Positions 26,968 through 34,990 of a stretch of DNA of 64,000 bases are shown in pieces (the stretch's first letter is position 1; the number at the start of each line of letters is the position of its first letter). The position numbers and the translations under genes were made by a program. The stretch comes from Pseudarthrobacter oxydans (GTDB taxonomy: Bacteria > Actinomycetota > Actinomycetes > Actinomycetales > Micrococcaceae): contig NZ_JABTYH010000006.1 of assembly GCF_013314975.1 (NCBI RefSeq), positions 99,952 to 163,951 of the forward strand. The letters are read 5' to 3'. Under the pieces are notes generated by a model. It ran no database searches and was not told where the DNA came from. It saw only the letters and a program-made list of their open reading frames with translations.

Positions 26968-29900
26968 TCAGCCCCAGTGCGGCGGTTTCTGCTCCTTCAG
27001 CCAGGCGTCATGGTCGTCGTCTTCCCGGTCGCCCCAGGCGCGCGGATCGTCCTCGGAGGCCTTGTTGGGCACAACCGGCCCCGCGGGCAGCGCAGAACTG
27101 TTGGGCCCGGTGCCGGGTGTTCCGTCCTGGTCCTGCCCGGATTCAGTTTCGGCGGGCTGCCCGGCGTCCGGAGCGTTGTCTTCTTTGTGGTCCTGGGCCA
27201 TGGTGCCCGCCTCCTTGCTGTCCTGGTCTTCGGCCGGTGCGGGATCGGTACTGGGTGCAGCGGGGCTGCCCTCGCGGGCGGGCCCGGAATCGCCCTGGCC
27301 GGCGCCGGCCATGGCCAGCCGTTCGCGCCCGCCCCGGCTTTCGGCGTCGATCCCGTTGAGCGCTTGATCCACGTCGTCGTCAAGGAAGGCAACGGCGGCG
27401 GAGGCCCTGCCCGAAAGGGCCATCTTCTCGAGTCCCAGGTATCCGGCAATCCTGTCGGCGCAGGCGGAGGGATCGGTGAACACCTCGATGGTCCACAGCG
27501 GCATGTAGCGCCATCCCAGGCGCTCCAGCAGCTGCGGGCGCAGCCGGCTCCGCTCCCGCACGCTCATGGTGCGGTACTGCTCCGTGCCGTCCGATTCAAT
27601 CGCAACGGGCCACGGCAGGTCCGCGTGCTCCTGCCCCATGGTGCTGAGGGGATCAGCGGCGGCAACCACGTCGATGGCGCCGTCATACTGGTGCCACACC
27701 CGCGCGCCGCGGGCGCGCAAGCGGTCCCCGAGGTCGGCAACCAGGGGATCCGCCCCCAGCGCCTGCTCGCTGGCCGCAGCCCGTGAGGCAGGAGTTCCGA
27801 GATCAGTGTTTCCAGCAATTTCACGGTCCAGCAGGGAGTACAGGTCCACGGCGCCATGGCTCAGCCTGGTGTGGTCCAGGTCCTCGGGCCGGAAACAGGT
27901 AAGGACGTGCATGGACCGGCGTGCCCGCGTCATGGCCAGCGCAAACTTCTCCCGACCGCCCTCGGCGGAAAGCGGGCCGAAGTTGTGCAGGGCGCGGCCG
28001 TGCGGGGTGCGGCCAAAACCGGGCGAGAAGATGACGTGATCGCGCACCAGTCCCTGCGCCCGTTCCAGGTCAACCACCCGGAAGGACTCGGGGCCGGCGC
28101 CGAAGAACCCGGCCAGGCCGGGGTAGTTGGGCAACTGCAGCCGGATGGACTCCCCGATCCGGGCCGCATGGCGGAGGCTGGCCGTGACCACGGCCAGGGA
28201 CGTACGCGGGCGGAGCCGTGCGTGCTCGAAGACCAGCTGGACAACGCGGTTGACTTCCGCCACCACGGACTCGACGCCTTCGTGATCGGCGCTCGGCAAC
28301 CCGGTGCCGTCCGGGAGGTATTCAACCAGGAGGGAACGGTCCAGCCCGGTGGCGGACTGGCCTTCCGGCAGCCGCCGCAGGCCGCCGTCGTAGAAATTCT
28401 TGCTGAGCTGCAGCACAAGGTCCTCGTCCACAGCACGGTAGACAAAGTTGAGCCGCCACACGGGAAGCACCTGCGACAGTGCGCTGAAAGCACTCTCCAC
28501 GCGGTGGTGCGCTGACTCTCCGGGTGCGAGCCTTTCCACTCCCACCGTGAAAGTCCGGGGGCTGGCGATCCGCGCGTCACCGAACGCGATAACCTGTTTG
28601 GCCCGGGCAACGGACGGCAGCACAGCCTGGAGGGACGTCGCTTCCGCGTCCAGGATGACCACCGCGTCGAAGTGCTGCTCCGCCGGCAGCAGGCCTGTCA
28701 TCAGGTACGGGCTGACGGACCAGACCGGGACCAGCGTGCCGATCAGTTCCGGGGCCTGGGCCGTGAGCGACGGCAGGGATACCCGGCCATCCTTGAGCAG
28801 GCTCCGAAGGAGATCCGCCTGGCGGGGATGGGTGGCGAGGGCACTGCGCCAGCGCTCTGCGAGGTCCCAGCGAAGGCGCGCGGCACCGCTGGCGATGTGG
28901 GCGTTGTCAGCGAGGCGGTACTCGGCCTCCAGCCTGCGGAGGGCATCGCCGTCGGACATTGCCAGGTAGTCGTCGCCGCTGATCATTGCCTCGAGCGCCG
29001 ACTGCCACCACGCGAGCTCAAGCTCGGCGGCAACCGAGCCGGCCGGCACTTCCCGCTCCGCGAGGTCGGCCAGGAGCTCGCCCAGGCCGTGCTCACGCAT
29101 GTTCTCCACCAGCAGCGTGCGCTCCGGCAGCGTCTTCAGGGTGTCGGTGTCCGCCACCAGCCGCTCAAGGCGCTCCATCAGCTCCTCGTACGGGACCGTG
29201 GCCAGCGAGCCACCGGCCGCCGTGTGCCGGAGGGTCTCCCCCAGGCGGGCAAGGTCGCCGTCCAGTGACCTGTACATGGCATTCATTTCGGCGAGCCCCG
29301 ACGGAACGGCGGGATGCCGCTGGGTGGTGGCATACCCTGCCCACAGCGCCCGCTGCTCCTGGACCAGGAGCAGCGACGTGTGAAGGTCGGCGATGTGGAC
29401 CCCGGGCCGGACGTACTCCTTCGCTACCCGGCGCAGCCTTGAGCGCTGCATGGACGTCATGTCGATGCCGCGTTCCTTGCGCCAGGATGAGGGCGCGGTG
29501 GCGGAAATCAGGTCGGTGACGGGACGGTCGAAGATGTCCGGGGTGAACTTGTCCAGGCTTCCGCGTACCGCCACCAGGAGCTCAAGCTGCTCGCCCCACT
29601 CGGCGAAGGAGGCGCCGAGCCGGATTTCGGCATGTTCGGCAACTGCCGCCATGCGGTCGCGGAGGGCGGGCAGGCTCTTTTCCACGGAGCGGACCAGATC
29701 CTGGGCTTCCTCGGTCTCTTTCCGCGTCAGCAGCCGGGCGCCATGCCAAGGGCTGGTGGTAGAGGCCTTGCTGAAGCTGCCCAGCTCCGCCGCACGCTTG
29801 AGCCTGCCTGCGAGCTCCTCGCGGTCCCGGATGTTGTCCAGGACGCTCCGCTTCAGCCGCACCGTGGTGGCCGGTGCGGGGTGGATTGACGTCAGCTCAG

Positions 29901-31176
29901 CCAGCGACTGCATGGCCTGGTACGGCGAGCATCCCCACCGCTGGCGGACGTTGTGGAGCGAGGCCACATGGTCCATCAGGGCGTGGCGGTGCTCGATCAA
30001 CGTGGTGTGGAGGTTTCCGAGCTGGGGTTCCAGCGACTTTTCGTTGCGGACAATCGCACGGACCAGCTGGGCCTTCAGCTGCTGGGCTGTGACATTTCCG
30101 GACAGCTGGAACAGGATGGACTCCAGGCCCAGGCCCTCCAGCTGGCCAGATACTTCATTGAGGCTGGCGCGGCGGTCCCCAACCACCAGGACAGTCTTTC
30201 CGGCATCCACCAGCGCACCGATGGTGTTGATGGCAGTCTGCGTCTGTCCGGTACCCGGCGGGCTGCTGACAACCAGCGAGTCGCCGGCACGGGCAGCATC
30301 AATGACGTACTGCTGGTCGGTGTCCGCGTCCAGCAGGAGCAGCTCGTCCTTGGGGTGCCTGCTGTCCAGGGCAGGGAAACGGGAGGGGTCCGGCTGTTCC
30401 ACGTCCACCATCTCGCCGCCGCCCGCAGTGGCCAGGGCGGAGATGATCGGGTTGGAGTCGTTGATCCAGGGGTCGTCCAGGTTGCCGGAGAGGTCGGCGA
30501 AGGTCGATACCAGCAGGTTGTGCTGCGCCTCGGCGCCATGGATGGGCCTGATCAGGGTGCCCAGCCGGTCCAGGACGGGCTGCGGATCGAAGCGGGCGGT
30601 GCTGTAGGCCAGCCGGGTGACGGCGTTGACGTCGAAGACGATGCCGTGAATGTTTTTCAGGTGCCGTACCAGCGCGGGGTTGATGTGCGCCTGCTCTGTC
30701 AGCTGGAGTTCGTAGTCGTCCTCCCCGGGCCGGACGGTCAGCGAGATGGCGGTGAGCATCACGGGCGCCGAGATGCGCTGCGGTTTGCCGCCCACGGCGG
30801 ACGTCCACACAACGGTGCCTGCAGAGAGGTAGCCGGCGTCGATGCCGCGGTCGTTGGCCAGCTCGAAGATCTTCGAGCGGATGTTCCGGGAGGCCCGGGC
30901 TGCCACCACGTACTGCTGCCGGTCCCGGATCAGGGTGGAGAGGCGCGTCTTGCGGCCGGCCATCAGCTGGGCCAGGCCGGACGGGTGGGCGTGCGTCAGG
31001 TCGATGGAGCCTTCAGGCGTTTTGGTGAAGCGCAGCATCGTGTCTGCCCCGGTAACGGGTTTGAGCCCGGACAGCCATTTGCGGAGCTCCTCGGAGCCCT
31101 CCGGGTGGCCTTGACCAACTGACACTTCTGCCTTCTTTTCTGCGTTTGCACGTGACGTCCTGGACCATACCGGCAT
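26968..31176 (-). CDS. Giant SF1 helicase-like protein with C-terminal REase-like nuclease domain and degenerate ATPase motifs
   Basis: 1402 residues. An N-terminal 290-residue region precedes an SF1/DNA2-type helicase core. The P-loop reads SPPGTGQT (305-312), so the catalytic Lys is Gln311 (codon 30244-30246). Motif Ia (TVLVVGDRRASLNEVSGQL) is recognisable. After a 450-residue helical insertion, motif II reads VVILDAEAT (DAEA at 843-846 in place of DEA) and motif III reads FGDARI, without the usual Gln. Motif V keeps QG (1041-1042) in QGLVRDHVIFSPGFG and motif VI keeps TRAR (1083-1086). Residues 1153-1250 form a Vsr/DUF559-like nuclease domain: IDVV with D1169, AIESDG with E1194 and D1196, then RERSRLRPQLLERLGW. 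The last 130 residues are acidic and disordered. ATG 31176 follows TACGCT by 7 bases; GTG 31125 (AAGG upstream) is the alternative. Likely nucleic-acid processing; ATP hydrolysis is doubtful. Confidence 0.8.
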   Translation of the reverse strand: MPVWSRTSRANAEKKAEVSVGQGHPEGSEELRKWLSGLKPVTGADTMLRFTKTPEGSIDLTHAHPSGLAQLMAGRKTRLSTLIRDRQQYVVAARASRNIRSKIFELANDRGIDAGYLSAGTVVWTSAVGGKPQRISAPVMLTAISLTVRPGEDDYELQLTEQAHINPALVRHLKNIHGIVFDVNAVTRLAYSTARFDPQPVLDRLGTLIRPIHGAEAQHNLLVSTFADLSGNLDDPWINDSNPIISALATAGGGEMVDVEQPDPSRFPALDSRHPKDELLLLDADTDQQYVIDAARAGDSLVVSSPPGTGQTQTAINTIGALVDAGKTVLVVGDRRASLNEVSGQLEGLGLESILFQLSGNVTAQQLKAQLVRAIVRNEKSLEPQLGNLHTTLIEHRHALMDHVASLHNVRQRWGCSPYQAMQSLAELTSIHPAPATTVRLKRSVLDNIRDREELAGRLKRAAELGSFSKASTTSPWHGARLLTRKETEEAQDLVRSVEKSLPALRDRMAAVAEHAEIRLGASFAEWGEQLELLVAVRGSLDKFTPDIFDRPVTDLISATAPSSWRKERGIDMTSMQRSRLRRVAKEYVRPGVHIADLHTSLLLVQEQRALWAGYATTQRHPAVPSGLAEMNAMYRSLDGDLARLGETLRHTAAGGSLATVPYEELMERLERLVADTDTLKTLPERTLLVENMREHGLGELLADLAEREVPAGSVAAELELAWWQSALEAMISGDDYLAMSDGDALRRLEAEYRLADNAHIASGAARLRWDLAERWRSALATHPRQADLLRSLLKDGRVSLPSLTAQAPELIGTLVPVWSVSPYLMTGLLPAEQHFDAVVILDAEATSLQAVLPSVARAKQVIAFGDARIASPRTFTVGVERLAPGESAHHRVESAFSALSQVLPVWRLNFVYRAVDEDLVLQLSKNFYDGGLRRLPEGQSATGLDRSLLVEYLPDGTGLPSADHEGVESVVAEVNRVVQLVFEHARLRPRTSLAVVTASLRHAARIGESIRLQLPNYPGLAGFFGAGPESFRVVDLERAQGLVRDHVIFSPGFGRTPHGRALHNFGPLSAEGGREKFALAMTRARRSMHVLTCFRPEDLDHTRLSHGAVDLYSLLDREIAGNTDLGTPASRAAASEQALGADPLVADLGDRLRARGARVWHQYDGAIDVVAAADPLSTMGQEHADLPWPVAIESDGTEQYRTMSVRERSRLRPQLLERLGWRYMPLWTIEVFTDPSACADRIAGYLGLEKMALSGRASAAVAFLDDDVDQALNGIDAESRGGRERLAMAGAGQGDSGPAREGSPAAPSTDPAPAEDQDSKEAGTMAQDHKEDNAPDAGQPAETESGQDQDGTPGTGPNSSALPAGPVVPNKASEDDPRAWGDREDDDHDAWLKEQKPPHWG

Positions 31177-31189
31177 AGGTTCGAGCGTA
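31174..31189 (-). promoter_or_regulatory. Putative -10 for leaderless helicase-like mRNA
   Basis: TACGCT at 31184-31189, 7 bases from the ATG at 31176. Confidence 0.35.
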
Positions 31190-31266
31190 GCCGCTAAGAC
31201 GGCGGGACTGAGAGACCGCAACACGTGATGGGCCGAATTTGCGGAGGTTTTTGCCCCGGGAACACC

Positions 31267-31298
31267 AGTGGCCGGCTCCCTTGACGGAGCCGGCCACT
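31267..31298 (-). terminator. Hairpin after guaA
   Basis: 13-bp perfect inverted repeat (31267-31279 with 31286-31298, 6-base loop) 8 bases after the guaA stop. No clear T-run on the minus strand. Confidence 0.6.
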
Positions 31299-31305
31299 CA
31301 GGATG

Positions 31306-32895
31306 CTATTCCCACTCGATGGTTCCCGGCGGCTTGCTGGTGACGTCCAGCACAACCCGGTTCACGCCCTCCACCTCATTGGTGATGCGGTTGGAGATCC
31401 GGGCCAGCAGTTCGTACGGGAGCCGTGACCAGTCCGCCGTCATGGCGTCCTCGGAGGAGACCGGACGGAGCACGATCGGGTGGCCGTAGGTCCGGCCGTC
31501 GCCCATGACGCCCACGCTGCGGACATCCGCCAGCAGGACGACGGGCATCTGCCAGACTTCGTTGTCCAGGCCGGCTGCGGTGAGCTCGGCGCGGGCGATT
31601 GCGTCGGCCTTGCGCAGCAGGTCCAGCCGTTCCTTGGTGACCTCGCCGACGATGCGGATGCCGAGGCCGGGACCGGGGAAGGGCTGGCGGCCAACGATCT
31701 CCTGCGGCAGTCCGAGCTGGGCTCCGACGGCGCGGACCTCATCCTTGAAGAGTGCACGCAGCGGTTCGACGAGCTCGAACTGCAGGTCCTCGGGGAGGCC
31801 GCCCACGTTGTGGTGGCTCTTGATGTTTGCTGCACCTTCGCCGCCGCCGGATTCGACGACGTCCGGGTAGAGGGTGCCCTGGACCAGGAACTTGATCTTC
31901 TCGCCGTGGGCTGCAGCCTCGGCGATGATGGCCAGTTCGGCTTCTTCGAAGGCGCGGATGAATTCGCGGCCGATGATCTTGCGCTTGGTTTCGGGATCGC
32001 TCACCCCGGCCAAGGCGGACAGGAAGCGTTCCTGTTCGTTGGCGACATACAGCTTCACGCCGGTGGCTGCCACGAAGTCGCGCTCCACCTGTTCGGCTTC
32101 GCCCTCACGCAGCAGGCCGTGATCCACGAACACACAGGTGAGCTGGTCCCCGACGGCGCGCTGCACAAGCGCGGCAGCAACGGCCGAGTCTACGCCCCCG
32201 GAAAGGCCGCAAATGACCCGGGCGTCGCCGACCTGCTTACGGATCCGCTCCACCTGCTCATCAAGGATGTTGCCCGTGGTCCAGTTGGGTTCCAGCTTGG
32301 CGCCCTTGAAGAGGAAGTTCTCCAGGACCTGCTGGCCGTAGGCGGAGTGCTTCACTTCGGGGTGCCACTGCACCCCGAACAGGCCTTTTTCCTCGTTGGC
32401 GAAGGCAGCCACTTCAGCGCCCGCCGTCGTCGCAAGGACCTCGAAGCCCTCCGGCGCCTCGTGGACGGAGTCGCCGTGGCTCATCCAGGTGTTCTGGTGC
32501 TGGGGCATGCCCTCCAGCACCGAACGGCCCTCGCCAATGATGGTGGTTTCCGTGGAGCCGTACTCCCGCAGGCCGGTCTTGTCCACCTTGCCGCCCAGGG
32601 CGTTGGCCATTGCCTGGAAGCCGTAGCAGATGCCGAAGACGGGGACGCCGGCTTCGAAGAGGTCGGCACCGACGCGGGGGGCGCCGTCGGCGTACACACT
32701 CGAGGGGCCGCCCGAAAGGATGATGGCGGCGGGGTTCTTGGCCAGGAGCTGCTCGGTTGTGTAGGTATGCGGAACCACTTCCGAATACACATTCGCTTCC
32801 CGGACGCGGCGAGCAATAAGCTGCGCGTACTGGGCACCGTAGTCAACAACCAGCACCGGCTTCTGGGAAGTCTGGGATGCAGTGGGAGTAGTCAC
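31306..32895 (-). CDS. guaA: GMP synthase (glutamine-hydrolysing)
   Basis: Converts XMP to GMP with glutamine and ATP. The 529-residue product has an N-terminal class I glutamine amidotransferase domain ([20 protein letters not shown], nucleophile Cys in [11 protein letters not shown], and the His/Glu of [11 protein letters not shown]). The ATP-pyrophosphatase domain carries the PP-loop [15 protein letters not shown], and the dimerisation domain ends [21 protein letters not shown] 32895 is preceded by TAGGCT at 6 bases and no Shine-Dalgarno. Together with guaB and guaB3 it makes this window rich in guanine nucleotide genes. Confidence 0.97.
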   Translation of the reverse strand: MTTPTASQTSQKPVLVVDYGAQYAQLIARRVREANVYSEVVPHTYTTEQLLAKNPAAIILSGGPSSVYADGAPRVGADLFEAGVPVFGICYGFQAMANALGGKVDKTGLREYGSTETTIIGEGRSVLEGMPQHQNTWMSHGDSVHEAPEGFEVLATTAGAEVAAFANEEKGLFGVQWHPEVKHSAYGQQVLENFLFKGAKLEPNWTTGNILDEQVERIRKQVGDARVICGLSGGVDSAVAAALVQRAVGDQLTCVFVDHGLLREGEAEQVERDFVAATGVKLYVANEQERFLSALAGVSDPETKRKIIGREFIRAFEEAELAIIAEAAAHGEKIKFLVQGTLYPDVVESGGGEGAANIKSHHNVGGLPEDLQFELVEPLRALFKDEVRAVGAQLGLPQEIVGRQPFPGPGLGIRIVGEVTKERLDLLRKADAIARAELTAAGLDNEVWQMPVVLLADVRSVGVMGDGRTYGHPIVLRPVSSEDAMTADWSRLPYELLARISNRITNEVEGVNRVVLDVTSKPPGTIEWE

Positions 32896-32907
32896 CGTAC
32901 TAGCCTA
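32893..32907 (-). promoter_or_regulatory. Putative -10 for leaderless guaA mRNA
   Basis: TAGGCT at 32902-32907, 6 bases from the GTG at 32895. Confidence 0.45.
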
Positions 32908-32993
32908 CTGGGCGCCGTTGCACCGGCGCATCTTGAGAAGCCGGGCTGTGACGGAGCGAACTGTCAGCGCCCGCATTGCCGCCCGGCTGTCCG

Positions 32994-33536
32994 TCAGTAG
33001 CGCTGGGGCGCCTGGGGGTTCGCCGCGAGCTCGGCCTCCACCTCGGCGTGGAACTTCTTTTCGACGATGAAGGAGAGGAACGGGACCACACCGCCGAGGG
33101 CCAGCAGGATCAGCTTGAGGAACGGCCAGCGCATCAGTGCCCAGAGCCGGAAGTTGGACATCAGATACACCACGTACATCCAGCCGTGAACAATGAGGAC
33201 AGTCACGGACAGGTTGACGCCGTCCAGCACTCCCGGAGGCTCGGCATCTGCGAAGCCGAACCCGAAGGGCTGGCCCGTGACGGCATTGGTTCCCCCTGCG
33301 AAGAGGTACTGCCCGAAGCCGTAGCGGGCAACCAGTTCGGCGCACAGCAGCAGCAGCATGCCGCCCGTGAGGTACGCCAGCACCTTGTAGAACTTCAGGG
33401 CCGAGCGGATCTGGGCTTCGGTTCCGCCAAAACGGCGCTTCTTGCCGCCCGCGCGAGTGCCTGCGTTTGCGCCTGCGTTTGCGCCTGAATCCATGCCTCG
33501 GGCAGAGGCCGGGTTGGCCGGTTTCGGGTCAATCAT
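32994..33536 (-). CDS. DUF3817 family membrane protein
   Basis: 180 residues. The first 35 are a variable leader rich in Gly, Ala and Asn that carries a short repeat (GANAGANAG), encoded by a 12-bp DNA repeat. The DUF3817 domain follows with three spans: FYKVLAYLTGGMLLLLCAELVARY, LSVTVLIVHGWMYVVYLMSNF and LKLILLALGGVVPFLSFIVEKKFH. Function unknown. Its start overlaps the SURF1 stop by four bases, so the two are translationally coupled and may share a role in respiratory-complex assembly (inference). Confidence 0.88.
   Translation of the reverse strand: MIDPKPANPASARGMDSGANAGANAGTRAGGKKRRFGGTEAQIRSALKFYKVLAYLTGGMLLLLCAELVARYGFGQYLFAGGTNAVTGQPFGFGFADAEPPGVLDGVNLSVTVLIVHGWMYVVYLMSNFRLWALMRWPFLKLILLALGGVVPFLSFIVEKKFHAEVEAELAANPQAPQRY
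33457..33487. repeat. 12-bp tandem repeat, about 2.6 copies
   Basis: Unit GCGCCTGCGTTT (first copy has one substitution) inside the DUF3817 gene, encoding the GANAGANAG leader. In-frame length, so copy-number change would lengthen or shorten the leader without a frameshift. Confidence 0.7.
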
Positions 33537-34369
33537 GGCTGTACCTTTTGCTGGTTGTGTTCTGGATGCTGGTTGTCTTCATCGCCGTCCTCGAGGCTTT
33601 CCTCAAGGTCGCGGTGGTAGTCGTCCTTCACGAGCCGCCACCAGATGAACAGGGCGAAGCCGGCGAAAACCACCCACTCGAGCGAGTAGAAGAGGTTGAG
33701 CCAGTTGATCTGCTGGGCGGGCGGCTGCGGACCGATATCCAAGGGAAGAAGTTCGCCCTGGACCGCGGCGGCGCTGACGTCCACGCCGTTGGCTACTTCG
33801 GCGGTGGCGGCCACAAATCCGGGATAGCTGCTGACCTCCCAGTAGTTGATCAGCTCTGCCACGGACACAGCCGTCGCCTCGCCTGGTTTGGGCGCCGTCC
33901 CCGGGACGGGCGCCTCGGACGGCAGCAGCCGCCCGGTCAGTTCAAGGGTGCCCGACGGCGGCGCGGGGGCATCGCCGGGCTCCGCCACCCAGCCGCGGGC
34001 CACCGGGATCCAGGTCTGCGGTGAGGCTGCGGCGCCGGTCAGGGCGGGTGCCCCGTCGACGGCGAACGCGGACACCACCCAGTAGCCTGTCTTGCCGTCA
34101 TGCAGCCGCCCCGGGACCAGCAACTGTTTGGCGGGGTCGTAGGATCCCTCCGCCGAGACCATCTGGTCCGCGTCGGTTCCGTGGAAGAACTCGCCCGGCT
34201 GGAGGGTGTCGGTCAGCGGCCGGACCTGCTCGGTGGCCGGGTTCGTGGGCACCTCAGGCTGGGTGGAGCGCCCGAACTGCCATTGGCTCAGCAGCACGAA
34301 GACCCCGGAAACAGCGATCGCGAAGACAAAACCGGCGATCCATCGGGGCTTAAGGGCTGTTTTCCACAC
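33533..34369 (-). CDS. SURF1 family cytochrome oxidase assembly protein
   Basis: 278 residues with the SURF1 layout of two flanking spans around an extracytoplasmic domain. The N-terminal span is WIAGFVFAIAVSGVFVLLSQWQFGR (the QWQ-x-R signature is present). Internal blocks include VSAEGSYDPAKQLLVPGRLHDGKTGYWVVSAF and TGRLLPSE; the C-terminal span is WVVFAGFALFIWW. SURF1 aids haem a3 insertion into cytochrome c oxidase. GTG 34369 follows TACGGT by 6 bases. Confidence 0.93.
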   Translation of the reverse strand: MWKTALKPRWIAGFVFAIAVSGVFVLLSQWQFGRSTQPEVPTNPATEQVRPLTDTLQPGEFFHGTDADQMVSAEGSYDPAKQLLVPGRLHDGKTGYWVVSAFAVDGAPALTGAAASPQTWIPVARGWVAEPGDAPAPPSGTLELTGRLLPSEAPVPGTAPKPGEATAVSVAELINYWEVSSYPGFVAATAEVANGVDVSAAAVQGELLPLDIGPQPPAQQINWLNLFYSLEWVVFAGFALFIWWRLVKDDYHRDLEESLEDGDEDNQHPEHNQQKVQP

Positions 34370-34381
34370 GTCTTAACCGTA
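34367..34381 (-). promoter_or_regulatory. Putative -10 for leaderless SURF1-DUF3817 mRNA
   Basis: TACGGT at 34376-34381, 6 bases from the GTG at 34369. Confidence 0.4.
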
Positions 34382-34461
34382 CTTCGTAGCGCTGTAGAAC
34401 AACTAAACGCGAGGCCAGGCCCGGGATCCTGCCTGTTCGCCGGACGGGTCCCGCGGTCCGG

Positions 34462-34950
34462 TCAGTGATCGAAGAACACCAGGCTGGAGTTGATGAGTTC
34501 GGCGATCATGTCGGGATCGTAGGCCCGGCGCAGCGACTCCCGGAACGATTCCTTGGACAGGGACCGGGCCAGCGTGGCCAGGACCTCGAGGTGGTCGGAG
34601 AAGGAACTCGCCGGGGTGGCAATCAGCAGGATCACCGTGGCGGGACCGTCGGCTGCACCGAAATCGAGGGCGTGCCCGTATTTGGTGATTCCGACCGCGA
34701 TGGAGGTGCGGGAGACGAACTCGCTGCGGGCGTGCGGCAGGCCGATGCCGCCCGGCAGTCCCGTGGCCAGCTGGTGTTCCCGGGCGTTCACATGCTTGAG
34801 GAACCCGTCCAGGTCCGAGATGCGCCCGGCGGCGTGCAGCCGCTTGGCAAGCTGCGTGGCAGCGTCGGCCTTGTCCTTAGCCTCCAACTCCAAAATCACC
34901 ATGTCGGGCGTGGTGAGCTCGGCGTCGTACCGGTCAAGTGGTTCCGCCAA
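34462..34950 (-). CDS. Stand-alone PTS IIA protein, fructose/mannitol/nitrogen type
   Basis: 162 residues forming one EIIA domain of the fructose-mannitol family. The phosphorylated His is in GGIGLPHARSEFV, near residue 75; the N-terminus carries the usual VILELEAKDKADAATQLAKRLHAAGRI. No IIB, IIC, HPr or EI gene is near, so this is a solitary IIA that may be regulatory (PtsN-like) or may serve a distant permease. TTG start at 34950 with AAGGGA 6 bases upstream. It lies 40 bases downstream of no gene and upstream of the SURF1 region; glpD ends 40 bases beyond its start on the same strand. Confidence 0.88.
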   Translation of the reverse strand: MAEPLDRYDAELTTPDMVILELEAKDKADAATQLAKRLHAAGRISDLDGFLKHVNAREHQLATGLPGGIGLPHARSEFVSRTSIAVGITKYGHALDFGAADGPATVILLIATPASSFSDHLEVLATLARSLSKESFRESLRRAYDPDMIAELINSSLVFFDH

Positions 34951-34990
34951 GGCGTATCCCTTCAGTCAGCGTTGCTGGTGCGTGAATCCC

